Shown: positions 40,224 to 53,121, counted from the stretch's first letter. The stretch: 64,000 bases of DNA from Colletotrichum lupini (GCF_023278565.1 NC_064672.1:6882001-6946000), one strand, 5' to 3'. Made by a program: numbers and translations. Notes: generated by a model not told the origin, from the letters alone.

Positions 40224-40256
40224 GTTTTGGCGGAGTGCCTCTTGCAGTCTGCCGTA
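40224..40256 (-). repeat. Right TIR of the composite element
   Basis: It is the inverted partner of 20579-20611. The GTTCT duplication follows at 40257-40261. Host-like sequence of ordinary GC begins just inside this end (from about 40000), so RIP did not reach the element terminus. Confidence 0.85.
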
Positions 40257-40261
40257 GTTCT

Positions 40262-42343
40262 CGGTAATCTTCGTTGAAATTCGTATGGGGCGTCCCGCTC
40301 GCACCGGCGCTGGATCGGACGGGTAGATGGACCCGCTGATCCACGATTGAGTCAAGGTTTAGCGGCTTTGAGTCAACGCCCGGGCATCGAAACACGCCAA
40401 CTTCCGCGGTCACGATGATGAGGTGAGAGGCATATGGGTAAATAAACAAAGATGGATGGTGAGCTATTTGCTAATGTATGAGAGATAGGTACGTAGAGGT
40501 GCATGTCGTGTAGTTAGAAGAGTAGATTCCGTACTTTTCCAAGATCAATGATCCTCGTCACTAATCTTTCTTCACCCCATCTATCTAGGTGGATACCGGA
40601 ACAATACACTGCTTAACACATCCTCACTACCTCAATCTCTGTTACTATCACCATCAAGACTCTGTTTTCTTCTTCTTTTTTGTCTCGAACCAGCTCTTTA
40701 CGTGTTCTCTCGCGGCTATGCTCGTCTAGCAGAAACGACGCCGTCAACTGTTGGTAGCAATTCACGCCTGATATATCACAGCACCTTGGAGAAACAGAGG
40801 AAATAAGAACATCGATAGAATACGAAAGGCCGTCGATATTTGCTAGCAAGTTATCATGTTAACTACTTGTTACCCTGAGGTACGCATGATAGACTGACCT
40901 TATCATCGCACTCCATAATATTCGAGAGAGATGACGGGTCAGGGCTCGGCAGGCTTGATGAGAACTGCGCCAAACCAGACTCCCGGCTGCATGAACACAA
41001 TAATCCATGATGAGGGAAACATTGAAAGAACAGAACAAAGTGACGATGAAATACTGCTGAGGTTTTTCTTCAAGCAACTTCAATTATACACATGATTGGT
41101 GTCACTTCTTACGAGATAGTTTTCGGGTAATAGTGAGCATGAGGTATCAAGCCAGGTAACTTGCAAGGTGGTTAGCTACCTTGTCTTATATGCAATTGGA
41201 AGATCAACAGCCGGCTGCCACAAATTATGCCAAAATGGCGGCTTCGCAGCTGTCTTGCGCAGATTGAGAAGAGGGACTCGACTTATTATAGAAAGAAAAG
41301 AGGAAGGAAAGATCATCGCGGCCTTCCGATTGTGCGGAAAAGCGCTTGGCTTGTGAACGGAAAAGTCACGGCGTGATAGGGCTTGGCAAAATGGCGATGC
41401 TGATACTGCAACATGAGCAGGCGTCACCGCCTTCTGACAATGGAGCAAACGCCAAGCATCGAAGCAGGTCAGCCGGTTTAACGACCGCCGAAGGAATCGA
41501 GTTCTTCTGATTCTCATTCCAAATATGCCAGGGCAGCTACATCACCAGTCGTCCTTCTGATTGGTGTATAAACTTATCGGCAATTTGGAGAACACGAGTG
41601 CCGAGTTTCCAAAGAAACGACGACATCCTGCATGCAGCCTGGACAACTGGGAAGGAGCCGATAGGAAATATTCGACATATTCCCGGATGACTACTACCGC
41701 TCCGGCACACGGAGCGTTGTGAGGAAGCTTTACTAAGGCACGAATGTACGAGAGCTTGTAGATAGGTACAGATCGGGGATTACTTAGAGAGTAAGCATCT
41801 TGGTCTCGATCTATGGATGCAGATGACAACCGGATTTCGGGTGAAATAACTATAAAATTCAGTTCGTCCCAGGCTACCTAGAAAATGTCCTGTAAGGGGG
41901 TTCCCTGGTGTGGAATTAAGCATAAGGGCAGACTACTGGGCTTCCCCGCTCCGGCCGGTCTCTCCTCCCGACCCTCCCCGCAAACTTCAAGGTGAATTGA
42001 GCAGGTACCCCTTGGCCCCGCAATATTAGAGAGCTCTGCTTTTCCGTCAAGCTCCAGAGCTTCGAACCAACTACCTACTTTCTGTGGTCCGCGGTCTGGC
42101 ATCATGCCTTGCTTTCTTGGGTTGATCAGATGCCAAGAGCGGCTTCCAAGCTGTTACTCTATACTCACATTCACGCATCGGATAAGCAGAGCTGCAGATG
42201 GAATGGAACCACAACGACTCAGTCAAATTGGCCAGCTCTTGGTCGATCTTGGACGGAGTCAGAGTGAGGGGAACCTTGAAGATGGCAGAACTTCACGAGA
42301 TCTCTTGAGCTTGGTGGTGTTCTCATTGAGAGACAGGCTTTTG
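40262..42343. other. Intergenic region, no gene recognised
   Basis: About 2.1 kb of ordinary-GC DNA with only short scattered frames (none above about 115 codons) on both strands. None has a signal peptide, domain or convincing intron structure. The last few hundred bases are presumably the GH105 promoter. Confidence 0.5.
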
Positions 42344-42350
42344 TATAAAT
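42344..42350 (+). promoter_or_regulatory. TATA box of the GH105 gene
   Basis: TATAAAT within TTGTATAAATAGTC, about 124 bp upstream of the start codon at 42474. Position and sequence fit a core promoter of an inducible fungal gene. Confidence 0.55.
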
Positions 42351-42473
42351 AGTCAACCTTGGGGGACGCCATGATAGTATACTACCCTCTTCGGCTCGAT
42401 CTTCATCCTCCAAGTTATTAACTCGTCGATAGCCTTAAATTTCTAGCTGAGCAACAGTCAAGTAGTAGTCAAC

Positions 42474-43783
42474 ATGAGGATAACCTCACTCGCAGCCACC
42501 GCGCTCGCCAGCGCCGCCCTCTCCTCCGCAGCAATATCCCTCCCCAACGGCTGGTTCGCCATTGCTCCCGACGAGAAGCTGAACCCCGGCAAACTCGACG
42601 GCGGGCCCCGGTACCTCACATGGATGGCCGACTCCCAAATCAAGCACGGCGTAGAGCCGACCTACGCCTACACAATCTCAGCCTTCTACTCCGGTGTCCT
42701 GCGTGCCTACGAGCGGACAGGTAACAAGCGGTACTACGACTACGTCAAGCACGCCACAGACATCCTCCTCTACCCTTCCCAAGACGGCGAGATCCTTCTC
42801 TACAACAACAGCAACTCCATCGACGATATCCGCTTCGGTCACACCTTCCTCGACATCTACAACGCCACCGGCGACGAAATCTACAAGACCGCCGCGCAGA
42901 CCCTTCGTCACCAAATCGACCGCACAGGCCGCTCCCCGGACGGCGGCTTCTACCATCGCTATCCCGTCTACATTGACCAGATGTGGCTCGACGGCATTTA
43001 CATGCTAGACGTCTTCTACGCCCGCTGGACCGCCCAGTTCGAGCCGGATAACACCACCGCGTGGGACGATATCGCGCTGCAGTTCGACCTCGTCACCGCG
43101 GGTACGATCCTGGGTAACGCGACAAACGGCCTGCCGCTTCACGGCTTTGACTGGAGTAAGAAGGCCATCTGGGCCGACCCGGAGACGGGCGCTTCGCCTA
43201 ACGTATGGGGACGCGCTGTCGGGTGGTACGTCATGGCTCTCGTCGACACTCTTGAGCTTTTCCCCCTGGACCATCCGGCCCGCGAGCGTCTGGTTGGGTA
43301 TCTGCAGCACGTCTCGGACGCCGTTGTGGCTGCGCAGGATGAGAAGACGAAGGGGTGGTGGCTCGTCATGACGCCTGGTACTGAGGGCCAGTGGGGAAAT
43401 TACATCGAGAGCTCTGGGTCCGCCATGTTTGTGTATGGACTTCTCAAGAGTCTTCGCCTGGGCTATATACAAGGCGACAGCTATCTCAGGTCTGCACTTA
43501 GCGGTTACAAGTTGATGACGGACACGTTCTCCGAGACGCGCAAGAGCGATAATGCTCTCGTCTGGGGATGGACTGTGCAGACGGGCAGCTTGAGCTCCAA
43601 CGGCACGTTTGAGGTATGTGAAAGTACCATTCCGTGCTATGAATACATTGATTGGCCCTCAATTCTGACCCTTCTTTCTAGTACTATGCCAGTATGCCTC
43701 TGTTCGAGAACGACCTTAAGGGTGTTGCTCCCTTCCTCTTTTCCAGTTATGAGTACGAATTGTACCTAGAGCAGAAGAAGTAA
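42474..43783 (+). CDS. Secreted GH105 unsaturated rhamnogalacturonyl hydrolase
   Basis: The family removes the unsaturated uronic acid left at the non-reducing end of pectin fragments by lyases, so a role in plant cell-wall pectin use is likely. Two exons, 42474-43613 and 43682-43783, give 413 residues. Splicing the 68-bp intron replaces an unrelated frame by FLFSSYEYELYLEQKK, a credible C-terminus. Residues 1 to about 20 form a signal peptide (MRITSLAATALASAALSSAA). Family hallmarks: RFGHTFLDIYNATG near 120, GGFYHRY near 157, DQMWLDGIYML near 168 (candidate catalytic Asp173), NVWGRAVGWYVMALV near 243 and ESSGSAMFVYGLLK near 310. Length fits the family. It converges with the HNH gene, with 112 bp between stop codons. 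Confidence 0.93.
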
Positions 43784-43895
43784 AAGCCGTGTAATGAGAA
43801 ATCAAATTGTGATTTGCCTTAACAATAAAGTAGAGAACGGAGTCCAGTATGCTGGCGCAGGGGACCAATAGAACAAGTTTTTGTACGATGAGCGG

Positions 43896-45669
43896 TCACT
43901 TTGAACCACTCTTGTCCGCCCGCTCCTCTCGTCGACGCAGGAGGACTTTCTGGAATGTTCGTAAGACATGACCCATTCTGTGCCGTATCTTGTTGAGAGT
44001 GTCGATGATGCTCGGCTTACGGGGCGAAGATTCGGCCTGCTCCTCCTTCTCGGCAGTATTAGAGGATTGAATCTCGTCAACCATCTTGTCGCTCTTGGCC
44101 GTATCCTCTCTTGCATCTTCATTGAGGCTCACCGCTGCATCCTCAACTTGTTTCGAATCTTGGTGAACATGGGACGGTATGTCGGCAGCCGCCGAAGGTG
44201 TGTTGCGGCGGCGTGGGTTCGACGATGATTCGTCCCTCTTCATCTGCATCCGCATGCGAGCTGTAGTAGCTATTTCCTGATCAAAGTCGTCTTCTGGGTT
44301 GTAGCCTTCATCGTCGCCATCGCCTTCAAACTTGTAGGCTCTCGGGTCCACAGCAGCAGCTAGTGAGAATGCCGTATACAGGTTCGCCCGCAGATCCAAA
44401 AGGTCACAGTCAGGCAAGTCCTTCTCATCGTAGGCGAAGATCCGGATGATATCTCCGCCGACCATAGAATGAGCAGTGCTGTAATCTACGGCTCCAAAGT
44501 CATGGGGATCAAGGTCCTCGAAGTGCTGGCGGGGATCAGTGTCGAAAGGTATGGTTTGCTGCATGTCTGGGAACTCCGTCTTCCGAAGCCAATGGAAGAT
44601 CAACGTCAAGACCCATACGGTCTTCATTTGAGGTTCTTCAGCCGGATCTTCTGCCGGAACTGGAATAACCACCTGAACTGGGCGACCCATCGGTTTCAGC
44701 ATGAACTCTCCCATGTACCAGAGCGTGCCCATTTGGAGGTGCATGCAGATCATGTTACGACGAGTGTTGATGATGTTTTCGTGGCAAGACTCCGACGTAA
44801 GCTTCTTCAGAAGCGCGTCAATGCGTTCATCTGTATACCAGGATCTCATCCCCTTCAGTGACTTGATTAACTGAGCTCTCGATCTCAATAGATCAGGTGG
44901 AATGATGTGTATCACATTATAGATGTCGGCTCGTAGCTTTGTGATGATGCAGCGGTTGCTGTTGTGTCGGAGAACCTTATGTGTGAAGGTTGTCAATTTT
45001 GCCTCTCTACTTTCACCAATACCTGTTGAGGGGCATCTGAGACTCACATGTTTGATTTCGGACGTGTTCCTCAGCTGCTTGGCCGGAGAATACTTCCTGG
45101 AAGGCTCTTTCGCATACCCTCGTATAACTGAGCAAAGGATTAGTAGACTAGATCGCAGCGGATTGGGGCGTACCTTACAAGAACGGAGAAGCATTGGCGT
45201 TGCCATGGCCCATACCGGAAAATCGGTGAGTAGAAGCCTCTTGGCTTTGGCGCTGGTCATATCATCCAGGTCGCGTCGAACTTCCTTCAATCTCTCCAAG
45301 TCCATGGTCATCAACGTAGACCAGAACGAAGCCTTGTCTAAGTGGAGCTCCTTCATCGAGACATCCGTATGAAAATTTCTACACAGCTGATTGATTTGTT
45401 GCACCAAGACGATCTTCTGGTCGAGGTCTTTGAGGTAGTCGCTGTCCGGGAGATGAGCTGGGTACGTCGTCAATCTTCGATGGAGTTGATCGAGATCTAG
45501 CATGGAGGGCTTGTCATTTTGATGTCAGTAATCTTTCAAGTACGTCCATGAAAATCGGCGTGATATTTACCAGCGCCCTTCTCGGCTCAAGAAAGCTTCC
45601 TGCAATGCTTGCATCACGGGTATGGCGGCTAGGTTGGCGGGGTCGGGATTTCTGTTCAGTCTCAGTCAT
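43896..45669 (-). CDS. HNH-nuclease-like domain protein
   Basis: Four exons on the minus strand are inferred: 45571-45669, 45179-45509, 45048-45127 and 43896-44975, giving 529 residues. Introns 2 (51 bp) and 3 (72 bp) are multiples of three without stops, so an unspliced frame also stays open from 45503. Their donors (GTAAGG, GTGAGT) and branch sites (CTACTAAT, TTGAC) argue that they are real. Residues 171-250 resemble the fungal HNH domain: RCIITK (Cys179), VIHIIPPD (His193) and NTRRNMICM (Asn240-Met248). The region after residue 400 is charged and low-complexity, with an acidic stretch and a basic end. HNH proteins can cut DNA, but many fungal members have unknown roles. An LTR element sits 86 bp upstream of the ATG, so expression may be altered. 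Confidence 0.78.
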
Positions 45670-45755
45670 CTATTAAGTGCAGTAGTATCTGGATTAGTGG
45701 GATGTACCCTTGGGAGTCTGTCCGACTCAAGTATTTTTCTAGCATTCGAGAGAAT

Positions 45756-45965
45756 TGTCAATAGGTGTGCGACACAGGGAAGAAGCTCACAGAGGCCAAC
45801 TGCTGTTAGGGTCTAAAAGAGGAATTACTAAAATCTGCCCTTCCCTCGAGGTATACTACTAGTGCTCTATATATACTTAAGCTACTCCTTTATTACTTAG
45901 TCCCCCTCTTTATACTCCCCTAAGCTATCCCTTAACTAACGAGGCCTAATTAACGAGGCTTAATA
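45756..45965 (-). repeat. Gypsy 3' LTR (left, 210 bp)
   Basis: The outer 50 bases (45756-45805) keep the original C and G residues, whereas the same bases in the other LTR are changed at about 19 positions, all C-to-T or G-to-A. Confidence 0.92.
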
Positions 45966-48900
45966 GGGTACTCCCTCCCCTAGGCTTCGTCCCGAAGCCC
46001 GCTTATAGTTCGTATACGCTACGTTAATCCCTTACCTAAGAGGTCCTTAAATATATAATATAAGGGCGGGTATAGGTAGCGCTTATTAGCCCGAGTATAG
46101 ACCCTTTACTTTAGATAATAGCCCTATAATTCTATACCCGGGTCGCTCTTATTTATAAGCCGTCCTTACGACTACCGGTACTTAGGTAGTCGTTACCCCA
46201 CTTTTATTTGCTAATATTAACCCCCTTCTAAGCTATTATAATTCCGAATTCCTTTTTTCTTTTTTTATCTATAGTTATCCTTTTTATATATAGTCTCTTA
46301 CTTTTATTAATATCTACGCTACTCTCTCGTTATATAAATATTATAGTTAATAAATATCTTTTAAATCCCTATTCTTATATACTTCCCGCGCCTAAATAAG
46401 TCTTTTTTAAAGTCGTTCCGTAGTTATTACTAACTCGTTCTAATATAACTATAGCCCCTAATCGTAGCGTCGCTACTATTAGTAATAGAACGGTCGTTAG
46501 TACTATAAGTATACTTAGTAACGGCCGTAATAGCGGTCTATTTAAAAAGCCTAATATCCCCTTTACTTACCCTAACCTCGTATATATATTACTACTTATG
46601 CACTACTTATACTAACTATTATAGACTCTTATTAAAAAAAAGAAAAAAGCGAACGTTAAGAAGATCGGGGTCGGCTAGGTGCGCCCGCTCCCCTACCCTA
46701 CTTACGTTATATATAAAGCGCTCGATTTAAAAACTAAGTATTATAATTAGCTAGGTTAGTAATTTATAGCCCCTAGTTCGCTCCTTTATCTAATACTTTT
46801 TTAAGATTTAGCGTACGTTATATTAAGTATACTGCGTAGAACTATTTTTATAAAAATATAGTAAGTATTTAGTGCTATTATTACTCTATCGCTTTTTTTA
46901 AATATTATATTAATAGCGTCTTAGGTCCCTAAGTCCGCGGAATCTATAATACGAACTTTTTAAAGTACCGCACTTACTTCTAATAGCGACGTTTATAATT
47001 TAGAGGTTTATCGCTCTATTATTATTTTATTATCGCTACTACTTAGGTCGCTAATATTACTTTATAGCTTTAATAGACTTATTAAATCGCCGTTAGTAAT
47101 ACGTAGAGGGCGCTTAAGCGCGCTAATAAAAAGGCCCGCTCGACCCCCGTTATTAATAGCGACGATAATAAAGTAATTATAAGCTCCTCTCGCGCTATAT
47201 CTTCGTCCCGTAACGACGCTATAATCGCGCTACTTTATACTATTTATAATAAAGTACGCCGCTTTAATAATATTCTAACTAGTATATAGTCGCCCCGCCT
47301 ATGCTCTATATTTATAACTAATTATTTATAAATTCGCTAATAGTAAAGAGATTATTTCTTTTATAACGACCCCTAGGATAATAGCTAGGGCGGCCCTTTT
47401 ATATATAAAAGTAGTCCTTTTATAAATAAGGGCGGTCTTTTTGCGCGTCGTAAGGATTAAGGAAACGGTTAGTAATTAGCGCGTTTATATTACTTAGTCG
47501 TAACTATATAGCCCCCTTTTTTTATTATTAATAGCTAGTTCGCTATGTTATTAGGCTCCTTAGGAGCTAGGGCGCGCTACCTAATTAAAACTTGTTCTTT
47601 ATATATACTAATTAATGCTACGTCTTCGATATACCTAGCTAGCTCTTACGTATCTTCGTCGCTACTATATCCCTTTTATTAGATTAGGTATTATCGCCTC
47701 CTCTTTAGCCCTTTATATTATATAATATCTTTTATTTTATAAAATAGCTCCCCGTCTATATCCCCGATAAGTAAAGGCTTCTAAGGGGCTTTTTTATAGT
47801 ATTAATACGGCTCGAGTAAGGATATATAGAATATATCGTATATTTTATACTACGTTAATATATCTAGTTAGTAAGCGACCCCCGCCGTTCCGACTATTAA
47901 TTTAACTTTAAATAGGCCTAAATACTTATTAGCTAACTTCTAGCTAGGACGCTACCTCTTAATATTCTTTTTTAATAATAGTACTTAGTTACCTATTTTA
48001 TATAATATATCTATCCTAGCTTTATTAGCTTATTACTTATACGTCTCGCGTACTTTCTATATAAGGGGTCGTAGAGCTTTTTAATTAGCTTATAGTCGGG
48101 CCGCACGCTCCTTAGCTAAGATATTCTATATACTATCTCGAGTCCCCGTTAAGATCGATATAGGGTACGTAAATAAGAACCTAAGTAGGGCCTTAGTAAG
48201 CGCTTTACGGATTACTAAGTACTAAGCGTTATTATATATAAACTTAGCTAAGTAAAGACGTTATACCTAATCTAATTAGTTTTAAATATAAAAGTAACGA
48301 AGGTACTACTCTAAGTATTAATTCTATCGTTCTATCTAACCGTCCGTCTACGGGTAGAACGCGGTACTAAGACGCCTCTTTATTACTAAAAGGTAATAAA
48401 AATAAGTTTAAAACTTATTTATAAATAACGACCCCCTATTAAAGACGATCCCTTTAGGTATTCTAAACTTAGTAAAGATCTTTACGAATAGGAGGTCTAT
48501 AAATCCCTAAGCTATAAGGGTCGTCCTCGTAATAATATAGACGCTATACTTCGTAAATTAATTTATTACGACGAGTACCGCGTCGTAGGGGCGCCTCCCG
48601 ATTAGTATAGTTAATATAAATAAGCCCGTAATAAAGTCTAATAATATCTCTTATTATAACCTAACCGGGGTAAGTAGGGGGCGTAGTAAGCTATACGGCT
48701 TATAATAATAAGGCTTCGTCTACTAGTATACTATATAAGTATTAACATAACTTTTTATATCCCTACTTACTCTATTTTAGTAATAATAGCGTTTTAGTAG
48801 CGCTATCGTCCGCTTTATACTATAATATCCTATTATAAGTATATCGTAATATACTTCGATAACCTCCCTCCTTAGCCCCTTATATAGTAATATATAAGCG

Positions 48901-51900
48901 TAGTTACTATAATATAATAGCCCTCTAAAGTCGTATACCTAACTTTATTATTACTTCTTTTTAACTAAGCGAGGTTATTAGTTCTTCTTAATCTACTACT
49001 TATCCCTTATAAAAGCGTCCTCTTATTAAATAGCCCGTAGTCGACTTATTATTAATAACCCCTCCTCGCTAAATACTATTTTAAGTACTCTTATTATATC
49101 GGAGTCTTATAAAATAAGTAGCTTGCGATCTATAGTTTTAATAATAAGCTTAAATAGCTCTCTAAGTACTATACTATAACTCTAATACCCTAGGCTCGTA
49201 GCCCTATTATACTTCTTAAAGTACTCCTCGGAGTTCCCTCGAGCTAGAGCTCCTAACCTCTTTTACTTATTTCTCTATATTACTATTAGTTCCGTTTTTA
49301 AAATACTTACTATCCTTTTTATTTAAAAGCCGCTCCCGTAGCTCGTCCTCGTATACCTTATTACTACGACTCTAAGGGGCTCCTATATATTTCTAGCGTT
49401 ATAAAAGTCTTCCCTTATCTTTAATAGTAGCTCCTCCGCTCCGTTATCGTTATTACCTTTACTATAATTAGGTTTTTATAATAATCTATTTACTAGGTTC
49501 TTTATACCTAGCTTAAACCTAATCTCGATATTAAATACTACGAGTTCGTCTAGTTAGTATAGCTATCTCCTATTTAGTCTCTTTTTTATATCTAAGAACT
49601 ATAAGTTAAAATAATTTATAAATACTACGACCTAATCTCGGCTATAAGCGAGGTAGTATTATTAGTTCCTTAATACGTTTATAATAACTAATAGCTCCGC
49701 GTCTCTTATACTATAATAGCTCTCCGTATTCGTTAATTTCCTCGACCTATAAGTAATTAGGTACTAATTACCCTTAAATAATTACGTAATTACTAAGCTA
49801 ATAGCTCGAGCCGAAGCGTCTATTTATAACTATATAAGTAGGGTAGGGTCGAAATATCGTAATATTAGCGCGTTAATAAATATTACTAATAACTTTTTAA
49901 ATAACTCTATAGCTAGTATTAATAGCTCTAATTATCCCGGTTTTACTTTCCTTAGTAAGTCTATTAGAGGTACCGTTATCTTAGTATAGTTATTAATAAA
50001 TCTATAGTAAAACCCCGTAAATCTAAAGAACGTTTATATATTTTTAACGCTCTTTAAAAGTAGCTAATTCGCTATAGCTTTAGTACGCGCGGGTTCTATT
50101 TCTATACCTTCGTTAAATACGATATACCCTAAGAATCCTATACGCGATATATAGAACTCGTATTTACTACTGTTTAGATATAGGTTCTATTATTATAGTT
50201 TTTATAATACGCTACGTACGTACTCTTTATACGCTACGTAATCGTTACTATATATTAAGATATTATCTAAGTATATAATATAGATAGTATCGACTAGGCC
50301 GCTCAGAACATTATTAATATATACTTAGAAAGTTATAGGCGCGTTAGTTAGCCCGAAAGGTACGACTAGGTACTTAAACTACCCATATTTAGTACGAAAA
50401 GCCGTCTTTTACTTATCGCCCTCGGCTATACGTATATAGTAATACGCGTTCTTAAAGTCTAGCTTCGTAAAAATAGAGGTATTAAATAGTCTATTTAATA
50501 TCTCTCTAATTAGTAATAGCGGCGTTCTATCTTTTTATATAATCTTATTAATCGCTCTATAATTAACGTAAAGTCGTAGCTCTCCTCTTTTCTTAAGTAT
50601 AAAGAGGATAGGTACTCTTACTGGGCTTATAAAGGGGCATATCTAGCCCCTAGCCTCTACTTTTATTAAATAGTTATATAAGATCTCGAGCTTATAGTTC
50701 GATAATAAGTAAATAGGTCCCTAAGAAATAAGTACTACGTTATTTAGCTTAATATAGTAGTCGTATAGTACTCTATTTAGTAATAAGATAACCTTCTTTT
50801 CTAAGAATAAGTTATTAAAGTCCTAGTAACGTAGCTTTTAATCCTTAGCTACGCTCGCTAGTACTACGTCGCTATTTATAGCTAAGTTAATTACGATATA
50901 CGTAAATATTACTAAAACTAAGTCGTCTAGTAGCCCCTTTTTTAGGGTATCTAAGTAAATATATTGTTCGTAAATTAAATACCGCTACTTCTTTTATTTC
51001 TAACTAATTAGCGGGTCGATATCCTCTAACTAAGGGAAACCGAGGATAAGTATAAGTACCGTAATATTAACTATTATAAAATAATATAGCTATATCTCCG
51101 TTACGTAGTCGCTATTAGTAATTTAAAGCCGTAAATAATAGCTTCTTAACGTCTCTATCTATTTACCCTCGACGTTTACTAGCTATAGTAATAAGTAAAT
51201 TCGTAAATTAGTATTAAAACTATTAAGTAGCCCGATACTAACTACGTTCCTTTTTATTCCTAAATTAATAAGGGCGCTTAGCTTTTCTTATATATAGTTT
51301 AGGTATATATAAGTCGGGACGTCTAAGCGCCGCCCTTATTAATCGCTAGTTACTCTCTTTATTAAAATAGTATTCGAGCTCGTTACTAGTCCGCGCTACT
51401 TAGCTAGGGCGAGGTCTAATTAATAGCTAGCGGCCTTATACCCCTTTTAATTATATTTATAATATATAACGCTCGAGTAGCTATTAGCGAGGTACCTAGT
51501 TTTATTATAATTATAGTATTATTAATACTACTCTTGCGGTCGTAAGTAATCCCTTACGATATAGCTAGTTTCTTTATAATTATAATACGTAGTATTTTTA
51601 CTAAGCGAGTTACGGCGTATTTTTTACGTATTTAACTTATTAGCGCCCCGGTATCTTCCCGTTAGCTCGTTCGAGTTTAAGTTAGAATATTACCTAAGGG
51701 ACGTTCGTAAGCTCTTTATTAATAACGAGGATTATTTAATATATCTTATTAGCGATACTAACTATAAATAAGTCCGTAAAAGTTCTATTTGCGATACTAT
51801 TACGAGGTATAGTTCGGGCCGTAGCTTATTTATTAATATAGAGATCCTCTATTTCTCTATTAGGATATATTCTAATTCTATCTCGAGCTTATTAATACGG

Positions 51901-52901
51901 CTAACGAACTCGTCGACTTTTTCTTTTTAACTTTACGAGGCGCTATTTAGTTATATACTTATTATTATTCTTTAGCTAGCGGGATTAGATAAGTTATTTT
52001 ATAAAAAGGTCTCTAGTTCCTCCTATATAACTTAGTTTATTATAAAACCGGGGGTCCTTTAGTAATCGAAGATATAGTATATCTAGGAGGTTTTTATACT
52101 ACTACTTAAGTAACTAACTATATATATTACTTTATTATAGTCTATTTTTATTTATTAAGCCTATAAGTCGAAGTAATAGTAATAGTTAAAGAGGAAGCTC
52201 TATAGATCCCGTACTAATTTATTAATATATAATAAGTTAGGGAGGGATGGCGGTCTAAATATAGACGTTCTGCTTATAATACTTACTTAAGTCGAGAGGG
52301 AGCTAATAAATAGGGGCTTAGGTAGTACGAACTTATTGCTTTATTATCGCTCGAGCGGCGCTTTAGGTACGGCTTTACTTATTAAACTATCCTTAGTCCG
52401 GGGGTTTACGTTTTTATTTATATTAAAGCTAATATCCGAGGCCGCTATAGCTAAGACCGTAGCCCTTAATATAGGGGCCGGGCTATTTAAGGAGCTCCGT
52501 AAGCGTTCTAAATCTACTTATCTTTTATATAGGCGTTCTTTATACGTTACGATAAGGATTTCTTTTTTTAATTATCGTTCTTATTTTTATAGTTCTATTA
52601 GCCTATCGCTTATCGTTCGGTTTAAGTATTAACGAGTAAGGGTAAGAAGTTCGCTATTTTATTCGAAATTCGTTAATATTTTTAATAATATAGTCCTTTT
52701 ACGTTACCGCTATGTTAATAGTCCTACTACGCTTCGTTCTTATATTATTTATTAAAAAAGAGGCGACTCTAGGGGGTCTAATAGAAAAGAGTCGTCTTTT
52801 TTTTATTATCGTAGCGCTAACTATACTCTCTTATTATATCTCGTTCTTATTAGTATTTTAAGCTTCTAGCCTAGTCCCCTTCGTAAGTAGAGATTTTAAA
52901 T

Positions 52902-53111
52902 TATTAATAAGTATATAATATAAAAAAGAAGCTTATAGAGGCTAATTATTATTAGGGTCTAAAAGAGGAATTACTAAAATCTGCCCTTCCCTCGAGGTAT
53001 ATTACTAGCGCTCTATATATACCTAAGCTACTCCTTTGTTACTTAGTCCCCCTCTTTATACCCCCCTAAGCTATCCCTTAACCGACGAGGCCTGACCGGC
53101 GAGGCCTGACA
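52902..53111 (-). repeat. Gypsy 5' LTR (right, 210 bp)
   Basis: It begins TATTAATAAG on the plus strand (RIP of TGTCAATAGG) and ends GAGGCCTGACA unmutated. It is followed by the AGAAT duplication. Confidence 0.92.
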
Positions 53112-53121
53112 AGAATACGGG

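Larger units (their letters stand above)
20579..40256. mobile_element. Composite RIP-degraded DNA transposon, 33-bp TIR, GTTCT duplication
   Basis: The outer ends are a 33-bp inverted repeat, 20579-20611 and 40224-40256, starting TACGGCAGACT and matching at 32 of 33 positions. The single difference is A versus G. The pentamer GTTCT lies immediately outside both ends (20574-20578 and 40257-40261), as a target site duplication would. Removing the two copia elements, the two 514-bp solo LTRs and one copy of each of their target duplications leaves 4,926 bp, a credible size for an autonomous DNA transposon. Those remnants are 20579-21821, 22341-23836, 30694-30982 and 38359-40256. They carry a degraded integrase-like transposase on the minus strand and a second degraded frame on the plus strand. 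TIR and duplication do not match a family I can name with confidence. Confidence 0.75.
45756..53111 (-). mobile_element. Ty3/gypsy retrotransposon (7,356 bp), RIP-degraded
   Basis: The 210-bp LTRs at 45756-45965 and 52902-53111 have ends TGTCA...TGACA. The target duplication AGAAT is at 45751-45755 and 53112-53116. The coding strand is minus: at about 50238-50273 it reads YLDNILIYSNDY (the reverse transcriptase YxDD motif, with the second Asp turned to Asn by RIP). Downstream on that strand come FLGYIVFNEGIE and TGFYYRFINNY, down to about 49990. A polypurine tract (GGGGAGGGAG on the minus strand) adjoins the left LTR at about 45966-45980. Stops in all frames make it inactive. Integrase and Gag should lie at roughly 47-49 kb and 51.5-52.9 kb but are only weakly readable. 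Confidence 0.92.

Noticed and set aside
20579..40256. Starship-type giant element
   Set aside because: No tyrosine recombinase (DUF3435-like) gene was seen at an end. The ends are a clear TIR with a 5-bp duplication, and the size is explained by nested retrotransposons.
40192..40449. 85-codon minus-strand frame at the right end of the composite element
   Set aside because: It overlaps the TIR and host flank and has no domain.
43005..43472. 155-codon minus-strand frame inside the GH105 gene
   Set aside because: Shadow of the hydrolase exon, no independent support.
52336..52632. 98-codon plus-strand frame in the gypsy element
   Set aside because: It lies antisense to the retrotransposon coding strand in RIPped DNA and has no recognisable domain.
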